Assembly (NCBI GenBank): GCA_964608915.1
Contig: CAZSQA010000025.1
Location: 38,049-102,048 of the forward strand
DNA length: 64,000 bases
Direction of reading: 5' to 3'
DNA from: QWQI01 sp964608915
Lineage (GTDB): Bacteria; Planctomycetota; Planctomycetia; Isosphaerales; Isosphaeraceae
Part shown: positions 16,730 through 25,498 of the stretch, one piece after another
Layout of the letters: every line of letters starts with the position of its first letter
Position numbering within the stretch: the stretch's first letter is position 1
Made by a program: the position numbers and the translations under genes
The notes under the pieces: model-generated
Told to the model about the DNA's origin: nothing
The model's input: only the letters and a program-made list of their open reading frames with translations
The model's database searches: none

Positions 16730-17620
16730 TCAGGGCTTTTTCTCCTCGAAAGCCTGTCGCCGGCGTTTCCCTTCCGACCACCAATGGGTCAAGGCCTCCG
16801 CCGAACCGCTCGCGAGGATCTCTCGAAACTGTACCATTTCGGCCAGATGACGTTCCAGAGAGTCGTCCAGGAATTCGCGATTCGCCAGAAAGATATCGGC
16901 CCAGAGATTGCCCTCCGCGGCTGCCACGCGCGTCATGTCTCGAAACGCCCCCGCGGCCGCCACGTGGTCCTCGACAGGCACCGATCGCGCCAGTGCCGAT
17001 GCCAGCACATGCGGCAGGTGGCTCGTGGCCGCCAGGGCCTGATCGTGCGCTCGCGGGTCCATCCGGACCACTTTCATTCCCAGCGATCGCCAGAACGCCG
17101 TGGCGGAAGCGATCGCCTTTTCCTTCGATCCGGAAGTCGGTGTCACGATGCACACCCGGCCTTCGAACAGGTCCGCCCGCGACGCTTCCACGCCGGATCG
17201 TTCCGAACCGGCGATCGGGTGCCCGCCCACGAATGCCGCCGTAAGGCCAGGCTCCCGCTCGATCGCCGCGACGATGCCGCCCTTCGTCGAACCGGCGTCG
17301 CTGATCCACACGTCGTCGCCCTGCCGGGCTTGCCAGGCTTCCTTCGCGGCCTCCGCGATCGTCGACACCGGCCCGCACAGAATCACGGCGTCGGCGCTGG
17401 CCATCGCTGCCGGCCAGTCCGTCGCGATCGTGTCGATCGCTCCCAGAGCCTGAGCCCGGGCCAGCCGTTCGGCACTCCGGCCCATGCCGATGACCGACTC
17501 GACAATCCCGTTCTGCTTCAGCCGCATGCCGATCGACCCGCCGATCAGCCCCACGCCCGCGATTACCACCCGCCTGGGCAAGCTTTCGACCATAAAATCG
17601 CCTGATTCGTCGGCAGCCAT
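16730..17620 (-). CDS. tyrA: Prephenate/arogenate dehydrogenase
   Basis: From ATG 17620 the protein has 296 residues. An N-terminal Rossmann fold shows Gly-Val-Gly-Leu-Ile-Gly-Gly-Ser-Ile-Gly (residues 22-31), the NAD(P)-binding loop. Further on come Asp-Ala-Gly-Ser-Thr-Lys (substrate loop), Gly-Gly-His-Pro-Ile-Ala-Gly-Ser-Glu and Ser-His-Leu-Pro-His, all hallmark residues of TyrA. It converts prephenate to 4-hydroxyphenylpyruvate (or arogenate to tyrosine) in tyrosine biosynthesis. There is no fused chorismate mutase or ACT domain. A GTG at 17671 would add 17 residues but lacks support. Confidence 0.93.
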   Translation of the reverse strand: MAADESGDFMVESLPRRVVIAGVGLIGGSIGMRLKQNGIVESVIGMGRSAERLARAQALGAIDTIATDWPAAMASADAVILCGPVSTIAEAAKEAWQARQGDDVWISDAGSTKGGIVAAIEREPGLTAAFVGGHPIAGSERSGVEASRADLFEGRVCIVTPTSGSKEKAIASATAFWRSLGMKVVRMDPRAHDQALAATSHLPHVLASALARSVPVEDHVAAAGAFRDMTRVAAAEGNLWADIFLANREFLDDSLERHLAEMVQFREILASGSAEALTHWWSEGKRRRQAFEEKKP

Positions 17621-17921
17621 CACTTCGATTTCTTCTTCGCTCAGGCAAATTCGGCCCACGCCCCGGCCCACCCGGTCCGGTCATCCCCGCGCATGACTCT
17701 TCGATTCGCCGTTTCGAGCCACAGTTCGTCACGGCAGTCTATCACGTCGGCCGCCGGCCGCGAAACGACGATCCGGTCCCGCAGTGTCAGCCTCGAGTTC
17801 CGTCCGAGACGCCGATCATTCGATCTTCTCGCCGCCCCGCGAGATTTCTTCACACCGGCTCGTCATGATCAGGCCCGCTTCGCTAAAATCCGGCTTCGCT
17901 ACATCCGAAAGGGACCAGTCC

Positions 17922-18983
17922 ATGCCGTCGTCTCGAACCGTGAAACGCCAGATCATGCGATTCCCTCTGCTTGCCGCCCTTCTTTTCGCCGGGAGCGACT
18001 GCATGCCCGAAGCCACCCCTTCCGCCAGGGCCGCCGAAAATGCCGGTTCGAAAGTCATCATCGCCCACCGGGGGGCCAGCGGCTATCTGCCGGAGCACAC
18101 CCTCGAAGCCAAGGCCATGGCCCACGCCTTCGGGGCTGACTTTCTCGAGCAGGATCTCGTGCTGACGAAGGACGGCGTGCCTGTCGTCCTGCATGACATC
18201 ACGCTCGAAGCCGTCACCGACGTCGAAACCCGCTTCCCCGGCCGAAACCGCCCGGACGGCAAGTTTTACGCCATCGACTTCACCCTCGCCGAAATCAAGA
18301 CACTGAGCGTGCACGAGCGCGTCGACACGAAAACCGGCAAGCCCGCCTTCCCTGGCCGGTTTCCACAAGGCGTGGGGCAGTTTCGTATTCCGACCTTCGA
18401 GGAAGAACTGCAGCTGATCCAGGGCATGAACGCCTCGCGCGGCATGTCGACGGGAATCTATCCGGAACTGAAATCGCCGGCCTTTCACCACGCCGAAGGG
18501 CAGGATCTCGCTGGCGCAGTGTTGCCGATCCTCAAAAAATACGGCTATTGGGGCAAGGCTGAGCCCTGCTTCCTTCAATGTTTCGAGTGGCCCGAGGTCG
18601 AGCGTGTCCGCAAGCTCGGTTACCCCGGCCAACTCGTTTTTCTGATGGGCAAGCCCGAAGTCCGGCTGAGCGATTCGGGCGACGTCGTGCCGCTGGACGC
18701 TTCGGCCCTGAAACGGATCGCCGAAGTGGCCGACGGCATCGGCCCGGCGCTGGGGATGGTCGTCGACATGAAATCGCCGACGCTTGACCCCACCGGGCTC
18801 ATTGACAAAGCCCACGGCGCGGGGCTCGTCGTACATCCTTATACGATTCGTGTCGATGTGCCTGTCGATGCGGCCAGGCCCGACGGTGCCATGCTCTTCG
18901 AAGCCGTCCTCGGCAAAGCCGGGGCCGACGGCGTCTTCACGGATCACCCCGACCGCGGCGTCGCCTGGAAGCGCGACCGTTGA
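17922..18983 (+). CDS. glpQ: Secreted glycerophosphodiester phosphodiesterase
   Basis: 353 residues from ATG 17922, which has an AAGGGA site 8 bases upstream. A signal peptide (Leu-Leu-Ala-Ala-Leu-Leu-Phe-Ala-Gly) precedes the catalytic domain, consistent with a periplasmic GlpQ rather than the cytoplasmic UgpQ. Catalytic motifs: Ile-Ala-His-Arg-Gly-Ala-Ser-Gly-Tyr-Leu-Pro-Glu-His-Thr, Glu-Gln-Asp-Leu-Val-Leu-Thr-Lys-Asp-Gly and Val-Leu-His-Asp (general acid His, metal Glu/Asp). It hydrolyses glycerophosphodiesters to glycerol-3-phosphate and an alcohol. The ~300 nt between it and tyrA form a divergent promoter region with nothing else seen. Confidence 0.92.
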   Translation: MPSSRTVKRQIMRFPLLAALLFAGSDCMPEATPSARAAENAGSKVIIAHRGASGYLPEHTLEAKAMAHAFGADFLEQDLVLTKDGVPVVLHDITLEAVTDVETRFPGRNRPDGKFYAIDFTLAEIKTLSVHERVDTKTGKPAFPGRFPQGVGQFRIPTFEEELQLIQGMNASRGMSTGIYPELKSPAFHHAEGQDLAGAVLPILKKYGYWGKAEPCFLQCFEWPEVERVRKLGYPGQLVFLMGKPEVRLSDSGDVVPLDASALKRIAEVADGIGPALGMVVDMKSPTLDPTGLIDKAHGAGLVVHPYTIRVDVPVDAARPDGAMLFEAVLGKAGADGVFTDHPDRGVAWKRDR

Positions 18984-19018
18984 AATTGACGTAAAGCGTG
19001 AATTTTACGCGAGTGACT

Positions 19019-19035
19019 GCGTAAGGCTTTTACGC
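19019..19035 (+). terminator. Hairpin downstream of glpQ
   Basis: GCGTAA and TTACGC arms enclose a five-base loop. An imperfect partner (GTAAA ... TTTAC) lies just before it at about 18991-19008. Together they may reduce read-through into the aldehyde dehydrogenase gene. No U-tract, so an intrinsic terminator is unproven. Confidence 0.35.
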
Positions 19036-19203
19036 GGACGCTCGGGCAAGTCCGTCCGGCTGCCATCCCGCGTCGTTCACTCGCTTTTCGCTTGTGTCGC
19101 TCCGGGCAGCGGGATTACATTGATCAACAGTCATTCGGCACCTGGCGGCCGCACGCCGCCTGCTTCGCCGATGCGTGACGAACCCAATGGAGAAAATCTG
19201 ACC

Positions 19204-20685
19204 ATGGCCACCGCGACGCTGGACGCCCGTTCCGAGTCCATTCTCAAGTACGCACGCACCAAGATGCTGATCGACGGCAAGTGGGTCGACGCCGCCGACG
19301 GACGCACCTTCGCCACCCATAACCCGGCCACCGAAGAGGTCATCGCCCACGTGCCGGAAGGCTCGGCCGTCGATATCGATCGCGCCGCCGCAGCCGCCCG
19401 CCGCGCCTTCGAAAGCCGTGGCTGGCGCAAGATGGACGCCCGCGACCGCGGCAAGTTGATGTACAAGCTGGCCGACTTGATCGAACGCGACATCGACAAG
19501 CTCGCGGCCCTGGAGACGCTCGATAACGGCAAGCCCATCGCCGAAAGCCGCAACGCCGACCTGCCGCTGGTCATCGACTGCCTGCGCTATTACGCTGGCT
19601 GGGCCGACAAACTCCAGGGCGCCGTTCTGCCGATTCGCGGCAATTACATGTGCTATCAGAAGCGCGAGCCCCTCGGAGTGGCCGGGCAGATCATCCCCTG
19701 GAACTTCCCGATGCTGATGGTGGCCTGGAAGTGGGGCCCCGCGCTGGCCGCCGGCTGCACGGTCGTCCTCAAACCCGCCGAACAGACGCCCCTGACGGCC
19801 CTGAAAATGGGCGAACTGGCGATGGAAGCCGGCTTCCCTGCCGGGGTTATCAACATCGTCACCGGCGACGGCGAGCACTGCGGCGACGCCCTGGTCAAGC
19901 ACAAGGGCGTGGACAAGATCGCCTTCACCGGCGAAGGCCGCACGGCCGAAATCATCATGGCCAACGCCGCGCCGACGCTCAAGCGGCTCACCTTCGAACT
20001 CGGCGGCAAAAGCCCCAATATCGTCTTCGCCGACGCCGATATGGACGCCGCCCTGAATGGCGCCATGCTTGGCCTTTATCTGAACCAGGGCCAGTGCTGC
20101 TGCGCCGGCAGCCGCCTGTTCGTGCAGGACAAAGCCTACGACGAATTCGTCAGCCGGCTTTCGGAAAAGGCCAACGCCCGCCGGCTGGGCGACCCGTTCG
20201 ACCCGTCGACGGAGCAGGGGCCCCAGGTCGACCAGGCCCAGTTCGACAAGATCATGTCCTACATCGACTCGGGCAAGAATCAGGGAGCAAAATGCGTGGC
20301 CGGTGGGGCCCGCTTCGGCGACAAGGGCTTCTTCATCAAGCCCACGATCTTCGCCGACGTGGAAGACACCATGGCCATCGCCACCGACGAAATCTTCGGC
20401 CCGGTGCTGAGCGTCCTGCGATTCAAGGACATCGACGAAGTCGTTCGCCGCGCCAACGCCACAGACTACGGCCTGGCCGCCGCCGTGTGGACGCGCGACA
20501 TCGCCAAGGCCCACCGCATCGCGGATGAAGTCCGCGCCGGTACCGTGTGGGTCAACTGCTACGACGTCTTCGACGCCGCGGCCCCGTTCGGCGGCTTCAA
20601 ACGCTCCGGCATCGGCCGCGAGCTGGGCGCCAAGGGCCTGGATAACTATCTGGAAGAAAAGACCGTCACCATTTCGATGGATTGA
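19204..20685 (+). CDS. NAD(P)-dependent aldehyde dehydrogenase
   Basis: 493 residues from ATG 19204, with GGAGAAA upstream. Family landmarks: Met-Leu-Ile-Asp-Gly-Lys-Trp at the N-terminus, Ile-Ile-Pro-Trp-Asn-Phe-Pro (cofactor cleft), Leu-Lys-Pro-Ala-Glu-Gln-Thr-Pro, the catalytic Glu in Glu-Leu-Gly-Gly-Lys-Ser-Pro, and the catalytic Cys in Asn-Gln-Gly-Gln-Cys-Cys-Cys-Ala-Gly-Ser. One deviation: the usual Phe-Thr-Gly-Ser-Thr-x-x-Gly loop reads Phe-Thr-Gly-Glu-Gly-Arg-Thr-Ala. Broad-range oxidation of aldehydes to acids is likely; no neighbouring pathway fixes the substrate. Confidence 0.93.
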   Translation: MATATLDARSESILKYARTKMLIDGKWVDAADGRTFATHNPATEEVIAHVPEGSAVDIDRAAAAARRAFESRGWRKMDARDRGKLMYKLADLIERDIDKLAALETLDNGKPIAESRNADLPLVIDCLRYYAGWADKLQGAVLPIRGNYMCYQKREPLGVAGQIIPWNFPMLMVAWKWGPALAAGCTVVLKPAEQTPLTALKMGELAMEAGFPAGVINIVTGDGEHCGDALVKHKGVDKIAFTGEGRTAEIIMANAAPTLKRLTFELGGKSPNIVFADADMDAALNGAMLGLYLNQGQCCCAGSRLFVQDKAYDEFVSRLSEKANARRLGDPFDPSTEQGPQVDQAQFDKIMSYIDSGKNQGAKCVAGGARFGDKGFFIKPTIFADVEDTMAIATDEIFGPVLSVLRFKDIDEVVRRANATDYGLAAAVWTRDIAKAHRIADEVRAGTVWVNCYDVFDAAAPFGGFKRSGIGRELGAKGLDNYLEEKTVTISMD

Positions 20686-20834
20686 CGATTCGGCTCAGGC
20701 CAGTTCACTGGCCCGATTTCGAATGAAATCGTACGAATCGCCCGGGGGCTTCCTCCAGGCGATTCGGTTTACGTTTCGAAAGTCGATCAGGCCGGATCGG
20801 CATATCGCCCGTCGTATCGAAATTCCGGTGCGTA

Positions 20835-21299
20835 CGGATTTTTCTGAAACCCAGAGAAAATTGACTATGATTTCGTCCGGCTTGCCCAAATCCTTGACGG
20901 CGTCCGCCAGCGCGTTGCGCATTTCAATTTCAAGAGCGGCGACAGATTTTGCGTGCTCAGCTCGTCTACGCCCATTCGCACATATTGATTCAGCACGAAG
21001 TCGAGAAAACCGGCCTGTGTGTCCGTAATCTGCCCCTCAAGCTGCCTTTTTGCCTGGTCCGCCCGCGATTCCCGAGAGACTGTCTGAATGCGGTACGCCA
21101 CATACGCCAGCTTGCGATTGCGGTGAATCCGCAGGTCATCGGCGATCTCGGTACGCCCCCGCCGGCCCTGACCCTCGATCCGCCCGGGCACGATTGCATA
21201 TTCCCACTGAATCCGGCTGCGCTCGACCTCGCCCCAGCTGGCTGACTTCAGCGCGGGGTCAATTTTCTCGGCTCGTGTTTCGGCTTCGTTCATGGTCAT
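20835..21299 (-). pseudogene. hsdR: Remnant of type I restriction subunit HsdR (internal deletion plus frameshifts)
   Basis: The ORF from 21299 opens with Asn-Glu-Ala-Glu-Thr-Arg-Ala-Glu-Lys-Ile-Asp-Pro-Ala-Leu and continues to Arg-Lys-Leu-Ala-Tyr-Val-Ala, the N-terminus of EcoKI-type HsdR. It then jumps directly to the extreme C-terminus: Gly-Phe-Leu-Asp-Phe-Val-Leu-Asn-Gln-Tyr-Val, Leu-Ser-Pro-Leu-Leu-Lys-Leu-Lys. The nuclease motif and the whole helicase, roughly 800 residues, are gone. The homology Asn-Ala-Leu-Ala-Asp-Ala-Val-Lys-Asp-Leu-Gly-Lys-Pro-Asp-Glu continues in another frame (about 20866-20910), and a Phe-Leu-Gly-Phe-Arg-Lys-like end in a third. No hsdM or hsdS is present nearby. 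It cannot encode an active enzyme. Confidence 0.82.
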
Positions 21300-21459
21300 T
21301 ACGTTGTCAACGAAAAAGATTGCATTTTGATGAACTCCGAATTCTCATCCACTTTTCGCACGCGACAAAATTCGCCCTTTCGTCCTTATGAATCATGATC
21401 GACCCGCAACTTCACCGCACTGCGATTTTCGGGGCCCCGCGAATCGAGCCGTTTCCAGC

Positions 21460-21912
21460 TCAGTCCCACACATGGCGTTCGTCGAACGAAAGTCCATGCC
21501 GCTCGAGGAACGCTCGATATTCGTCCTGAAACGATTTCGACCGATGATGTTCGGCCTGACCGGCAATGTAACCTCGCACAGCCGGAACGTTCGACACAGA
21601 CACCGCACAAGCTCCGTATCATCCCTGCCATGCGAAGACGACAAATTCCTGCCCCTGAGTTTTGAGCCATTTCGAGGATCGCTTCTTGACCTCTTCCACA
21701 GCCTTGATCACGGTCAGTGACCGGCCCAGATCGAACAATATATGCACATGATCCGCCACCGATCCGATTACGACCGGCGTGCAGCCGATCGCCTGAAGCA
21801 CCGAAGCCATCTACCGATGGAGCGATTCCCGGATGTCGTTTTGCAGCCATGGCTCGTGGCGTTTTGTGCTGAATATCAAGTGAAAATGAAGCCGGGACAG
21901 GGAATGAGGCAT
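21460..21912 (-). pseudogene. REP-associated tyrosine transposase (IS200/IS605 TnpA-like) with two in-frame stops
   Basis: Read in one frame from ATG 21912, the product would be about 150 residues: Leu-His-Phe-His-Leu-Ile-Phe-Ser-Thr-Lys-Arg at the start; the HuH metal/nicking motif Ala-Asp-His-Val-His-Ile-Leu-Phe; Val-Lys-Lys-Arg-Ser-Ser-Lys-Trp; then Tyr-Ile-Ala-Gly-Gln-Ala-Glu-His-His with the candidate catalytic Tyr; ending Phe-Asp-Glu-Arg-His-Val-Trp-Asp. The frame is never shifted but is interrupted by TAG at 21811-21813 and by TGA about 60 codons later (near 21619-21621, where the family has Gly). Both need only single-base changes. Palindromic repeats lie 100-160 nt upstream. Confidence 0.85.
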
Positions 21913-22009
21913 GATCCTGAACGGCCTTTCATGGTTCGGTGGTTCGATACGAAGCTCATTCGAATTCAGAATAAGCCATGCCGTATCCGAAGTCATCCCC
22001 TCCACCGCA

Positions 22010-22072
22010 ATTCCCAGCCCCGAAGGGGCGCAACGATCCCGCCCGGGGCATCGCCCCGGGATTTCTTATTCC
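22010..22072. repeat. Pair of GC-rich palindromes (REP-like) beside the RAYT remnant
   Basis: Two inverted repeats lie in tandem: GCCCC-GAA-GGGGC at about 22017-22029 and CCCGGGGC-ATC-GCCCCGGG at about 22043-22061. REP-associated tyrosine transposases recognise exactly such short palindromes. They are at the 3' end of the protease gene, so they may also function as its terminator. Confidence 0.65.
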
Positions 22073-22079
22073 GGGTCCG

Positions 22080-23786
22080 TCAAAACCACCTCTGCCACTG
22101 CTTCTTCGCCTTGCCGGCCAATGAGTTCAGCGAGTTTTTGGCGGATTTCACGGCGGAGTTCGCCATATTCGAAACGGACCCCATGACTTTCGAAACCGTC
22201 GACTGGTTCGACTGGGCCGAGGGCACGTGGCTGACGCCCGGCAGACTGCGGGCGATCACGACGGCCGGCGAGGTCGCCGTCTGGCCGATGATGTTCACGT
22301 TCTCCACCCGCTGAATGAAACCGGGCTGCGAGTTCGGCACGTTGTTCACCGTAAACGGCGGGCTGCCGACCAGGCGGAATTGCGTCGGCACGCCGCGCGA
22401 TACGATCTGGACCGAAGAGACCGTCGAAGCCGCTGCCTTGTAGATCTGCCGGCCATGCACCAGGATTTGCATATTGCCGTTGGTCGAATTGAAAGCGACG
22501 GTGACGTAATCGACGGAATTGCCGATCGTGACCGGCTGAGTGGCCAGGTCGAGGATCACGTGCCCGGCCGTCTGCGTGACGTTCTTGAGCCAGGACATGT
22601 CCACGGCCAGGTCGGACCAGCCTGAATAATCGCCGAACTGCGAATTGCCGGTGAAGAACGAGGCCACGCCGGCGATTTGCTTGTTGTATAGTGCCGGGCC
22701 GCCTGAGTCGGCTTCGCCCAGAATGGCCAATTGCGGGCTGGCGGCAAGCTGGGTGACGAACGAGCTGGGCATGTCGGGCGGCGACACGTTGAAATAGGTC
22801 GATGCGTTCTGCTTCGAGCCCAGGACCGTCGGAAACGCGGGGCGGGCCATGCCGGTGCGGTATTGACTGCCCTGGGAGCCGGTGCGGAAGCCGGACTGAC
22901 GGCTGAACTGCAGGGCCGGCACGTTGCCGTTCTGGTAGCGGCTGGTGTCGACCTGGCGGAAGACGATATCGAACGAGCCGAAGCTGGGGTCGCCCTTCTG
23001 CAGCCGCTGCACCACCTGCACATCCTGAAATCCGGAGGGGTCGAGCCCGACGATGGCCTTCTGCACCACGTCGGCCGTGAGCCCGTTGGCGTTCAGGCGG
23101 ATGCTGGTCTTCGTCGTGGGGTTGCGCAGGCTGAAGCTGCCTGTGGCCGTCGGCGGCAGCATCAGCGTCTGAATCGTCGACGAAGTCTGGCTGGGGTTCG
23201 GGCTCGTGTTCTGGCCGATGTAGCCGTCGCCCACATAGCCGTAACCCACGATATTCATGCGGTTCGTGGGCATCGGGGCCCCGGACGGGATCGCCGGGCC
23301 GTCATAAATTTCGAAGCTCAGCCGGCCAGGGCCGCTGCCCCACGGGGCGATGCCCGAAAGCTTCATCACGGCGAGGTCGTGGCCGTTTTTGAAGCCACCT
23401 TCAGTCGCACCCTGCCATTGCGGGTTGATGGCGATCCGGTTGCTCGGTACGACCATCTGCACCCGTTTGCCTGGCAGGTCGAAATAGACGTAATAGTTGT
23501 CGGCGTCGGGTGTTTTGTCGCCGTTGGCATCGACGACGTGGGCCGCCGTCAATACGAACTGGCCGCCCGGCAACAACGTGCCTGAGGCTCCCACGACGTC
23601 ATCCGGGTTCTGCTTAAGGGCCACCACGCCGGCCCAGTTCTTGCTGGGCGCGAGCGCCTTGGGCACGCTGAAGGCCGCGACGACGGGCATGACGCGGTCG
23701 TCCAGACGCTCGGCCGACAATCCGTAAGATCGGCTCCGTTGAGGCTTCGCACGATGGCGCAGCGGTTTTTTGCCGATTCCGAGCAT
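22080..23786 (-). CDS. Trypsin-like (S1) serine protease with inserted domain, planctomycete-type exported protein
   Basis: 568 residues. The catalytic triad is complete: His83 in Leu-Thr-Ala-Ala-His-Val-Val, Asp137 in Asn-Gly-His-Asp-Leu-Ala-Val, and Ser361 in Gly-Glu-Ala-Asp-Ser-Gly-Gly-Pro-Ala. The spacing from Asp to Ser is over 220 residues because a beta-rich segment (about 205-295, Gly-Ser-Phe-Ser-Leu ... Asp-Val-Val-Gln-Lys-Ala-Ile) is inserted. The N-terminus is basic, with Glu-Arg-Leu-Asp-Asp-Arg-Val-Met-Pro-Val-Val near 26-36, the motif that heads many secreted planctomycete proteins. The C-terminal 150 residues are beta-strand-rich then Ser/Asn/Lys-rich, without a recognised domain. 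Confidence 0.85.
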   Translation of the reverse strand: MLGIGKKPLRHRAKPQRSRSYGLSAERLDDRVMPVVAAFSVPKALAPSKNWAGVVALKQNPDDVVGASGTLLPGGQFVLTAAHVVDANGDKTPDADNYYVYFDLPGKRVQMVVPSNRIAINPQWQGATEGGFKNGHDLAVMKLSGIAPWGSGPGRLSFEIYDGPAIPSGAPMPTNRMNIVGYGYVGDGYIGQNTSPNPSQTSSTIQTLMLPPTATGSFSLRNPTTKTSIRLNANGLTADVVQKAIVGLDPSGFQDVQVVQRLQKGDPSFGSFDIVFRQVDTSRYQNGNVPALQFSRQSGFRTGSQGSQYRTGMARPAFPTVLGSKQNASTYFNVSPPDMPSSFVTQLAASPQLAILGEADSGGPALYNKQIAGVASFFTGNSQFGDYSGWSDLAVDMSWLKNVTQTAGHVILDLATQPVTIGNSVDYVTVAFNSTNGNMQILVHGRQIYKAAASTVSSVQIVSRGVPTQFRLVGSPPFTVNNVPNSQPGFIQRVENVNIIGQTATSPAVVIARSLPGVSHVPSAQSNQSTVSKVMGSVSNMANSAVKSAKNSLNSLAGKAKKQWQRWF

Positions 23787-24014
23787 GACACGACATCCCT
23801 GCGCATCGCCGGCCCAAAAGCCGACCCGTCGATCGCCGCGCCGCTTCCCCCCCGGAAACCGGATCGCATGTGATCTGAGATCTTTATCGTCACAAGATAG
23901 GTAAAGCTTAACGATTCTTCCGGATTTTCGGATTTTAAGGTTGCGTTTGCGGAACCAAAACCAAGCGGTAGCGATTCGTCGATTCGAAATTACCGGGGCT
24001 CGGGCCGGGACGGA

Positions 24015-25247
24015 TCACTCGGCCGGGGCGTCGAAGTCATCGGGCAGGGGTTCGCCGCCGGCCTGTTCCAGCTTCATTTCCTGGATCTTTTTGTGCAGCG
24101 TGTTGCGGTTGATACCGAGCCGGGCGGCCGCTTTGATCTGGACATTGTCGCAGAGCTGCATGACATGGCGTATCAGCTCGTTTTCGACCTGGCCGACGAT
24201 CCGTTCGTAGAGGTCGGAGCATGCCGGCGGGGCCATGCCCACGCCGACGCGCACCAGTTCGGCCGCCATCATGTCGAAATTGCGGCCTGGCTGGGGCTTG
24301 GGCTCCAGGCTGGCCATGCTGGCCGCGGCGAAATGGCGGGCCCGCTCGGCGGAAGCGGCTTCGGCGTGGGCCCGGGCGGCGACCTGACCCACGGAAGGCC
24401 AGCGCGCGAATGTGGCAGGCACGGACTCGGACCGGATTTCCGGCGGCAGCTCGGCCGGAGTCAGTTCGGCATCCGAAGCCAGAATCACGGCCCGTTCGGC
24501 GAAGTTCTGAAGCTCGCGCACGTTGCCGGGCCAGTCGTATTCCACCAGCAGCCGCAGGGCCTCGGCCCCGATCGCGGGCACCGGCCGCATGTTCAGGGCG
24601 GCATAGCGTTTGAGAAAGTATTCGAGCAGGATCGGGATGTCCTCACGCCGCTCGCGCAAGGCGGGCAGGACGATCGGCACCACGTTCAGGCGGTAGTAAA
24701 GGTCTTCGCGGAAGCGATCGGCACCGACTTCTTCGCGCAGGTCGCGGTTCGTGGCGGCGATCACGCGCGTGTCGACCTTCACGGTGCGGATGTCGCCCAC
24801 CCGCTCGAACTCGCCTTCCTGCAGCACGCGCAGCAGCTTCACCTGCAGCTTCGGCGACGTGCTGTTGATTTCGTCCAGAAACAGGCTGCCGGTGTGGGCG
24901 GCCTCGAATCGGCCGGTGCGGTTGTCGGTGGCGCCGGTGAACGAGCCTTTGACGTGGCCGAAAAGCTCGCTTTCGAGCAGGCTTTCGCTGAGCGCGCCGC
25001 AATTCACCCGAATATAAGGGCCACTGCGGCGGGGACCGAGATCATGCAGCGCCCGCGCGATCAGTTCCTTCCCGGTGCCCGTTTCGCCCAGCAGGAGCAC
25101 GCAGGCTCGGCTGGGGGCAACCTGTCGCGTGATCCTGGCCACCTCCTGCATCGCGGGGCTCGTGCCCATCACGCCCGGAAGCGTGGACATTGACGTCTCG
25201 AATGCCGAATGCGTACGCGAATTTTGGGTGGAGAGCACAGTGACCAT
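24015..25247 (-). CDS. Sigma-54-dependent transcriptional activator (AAA+ plus Fis HTH, no receiver)
   Basis: 410 residues from ATG 25247; a TTG 84 nt further upstream is less likely. The AAA+ domain starts almost at once: Walker A Gly-Glu-Thr-Gly-Thr-Gly-Lys-Glu (near 63), the sigma-54 contact loop as Gly-Ser-Phe-Thr-Gly-Ala (Ala to Ser variant), Walker B Leu-Phe-Leu-Asp-Glu-Ile and the R-finger region Arg-Phe-Arg-Glu-Asp-Leu-Tyr-Tyr-Arg-Leu. The C-terminal Fis-type HTH (Ile-Lys-Ala-Ala-Ala-Arg-Leu-Gly-Ile-Asn-Arg-Asn-Thr-Leu) is preceded by an Ala-rich linker of ~100 residues. There is no N-terminal sensory domain, so activity must be controlled by level or by a partner, as in PspF. Target genes are not evident. 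Confidence 0.92.
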   Translation of the reverse strand: MVTVLSTQNSRTHSAFETSMSTLPGVMGTSPAMQEVARITRQVAPSRACVLLLGETGTGKELIARALHDLGPRRSGPYIRVNCGALSESLLESELFGHVKGSFTGATDNRTGRFEAAHTGSLFLDEINSTSPKLQVKLLRVLQEGEFERVGDIRTVKVDTRVIAATNRDLREEVGADRFREDLYYRLNVVPIVLPALRERREDIPILLEYFLKRYAALNMRPVPAIGAEALRLLVEYDWPGNVRELQNFAERAVILASDAELTPAELPPEIRSESVPATFARWPSVGQVAARAHAEAASAERARHFAAASMASLEPKPQPGRNFDMMAAELVRVGVGMAPPACSDLYERIVGQVENELIRHVMQLCDNVQIKAAARLGINRNTLHKKIQEMKLEQAGGEPLPDDFDAPAE

Positions 25248-25498
25248 GGTCAACAAATTGACACAAAAATTCCATGAAGACAAGCCCCTTGTGGCGAAAA
25301 AAGGGTCAGTGTGTGTCGAAAAAATCGTCAAATTGCTTGAATCGTATGCAGGTTGCCCGCCGGAACCGAATCGGTCATCCTGTGGCGCCGTTCATCGAAT
25401 CGAGTCAGTTCATGAGCCGCTCAATGTGGCGCAAATGTCGAAAAATCAAGAGGATCGGTGAGTTTCGCGGCGGTTTTCTGGCTGGTCAGTATGATCGA

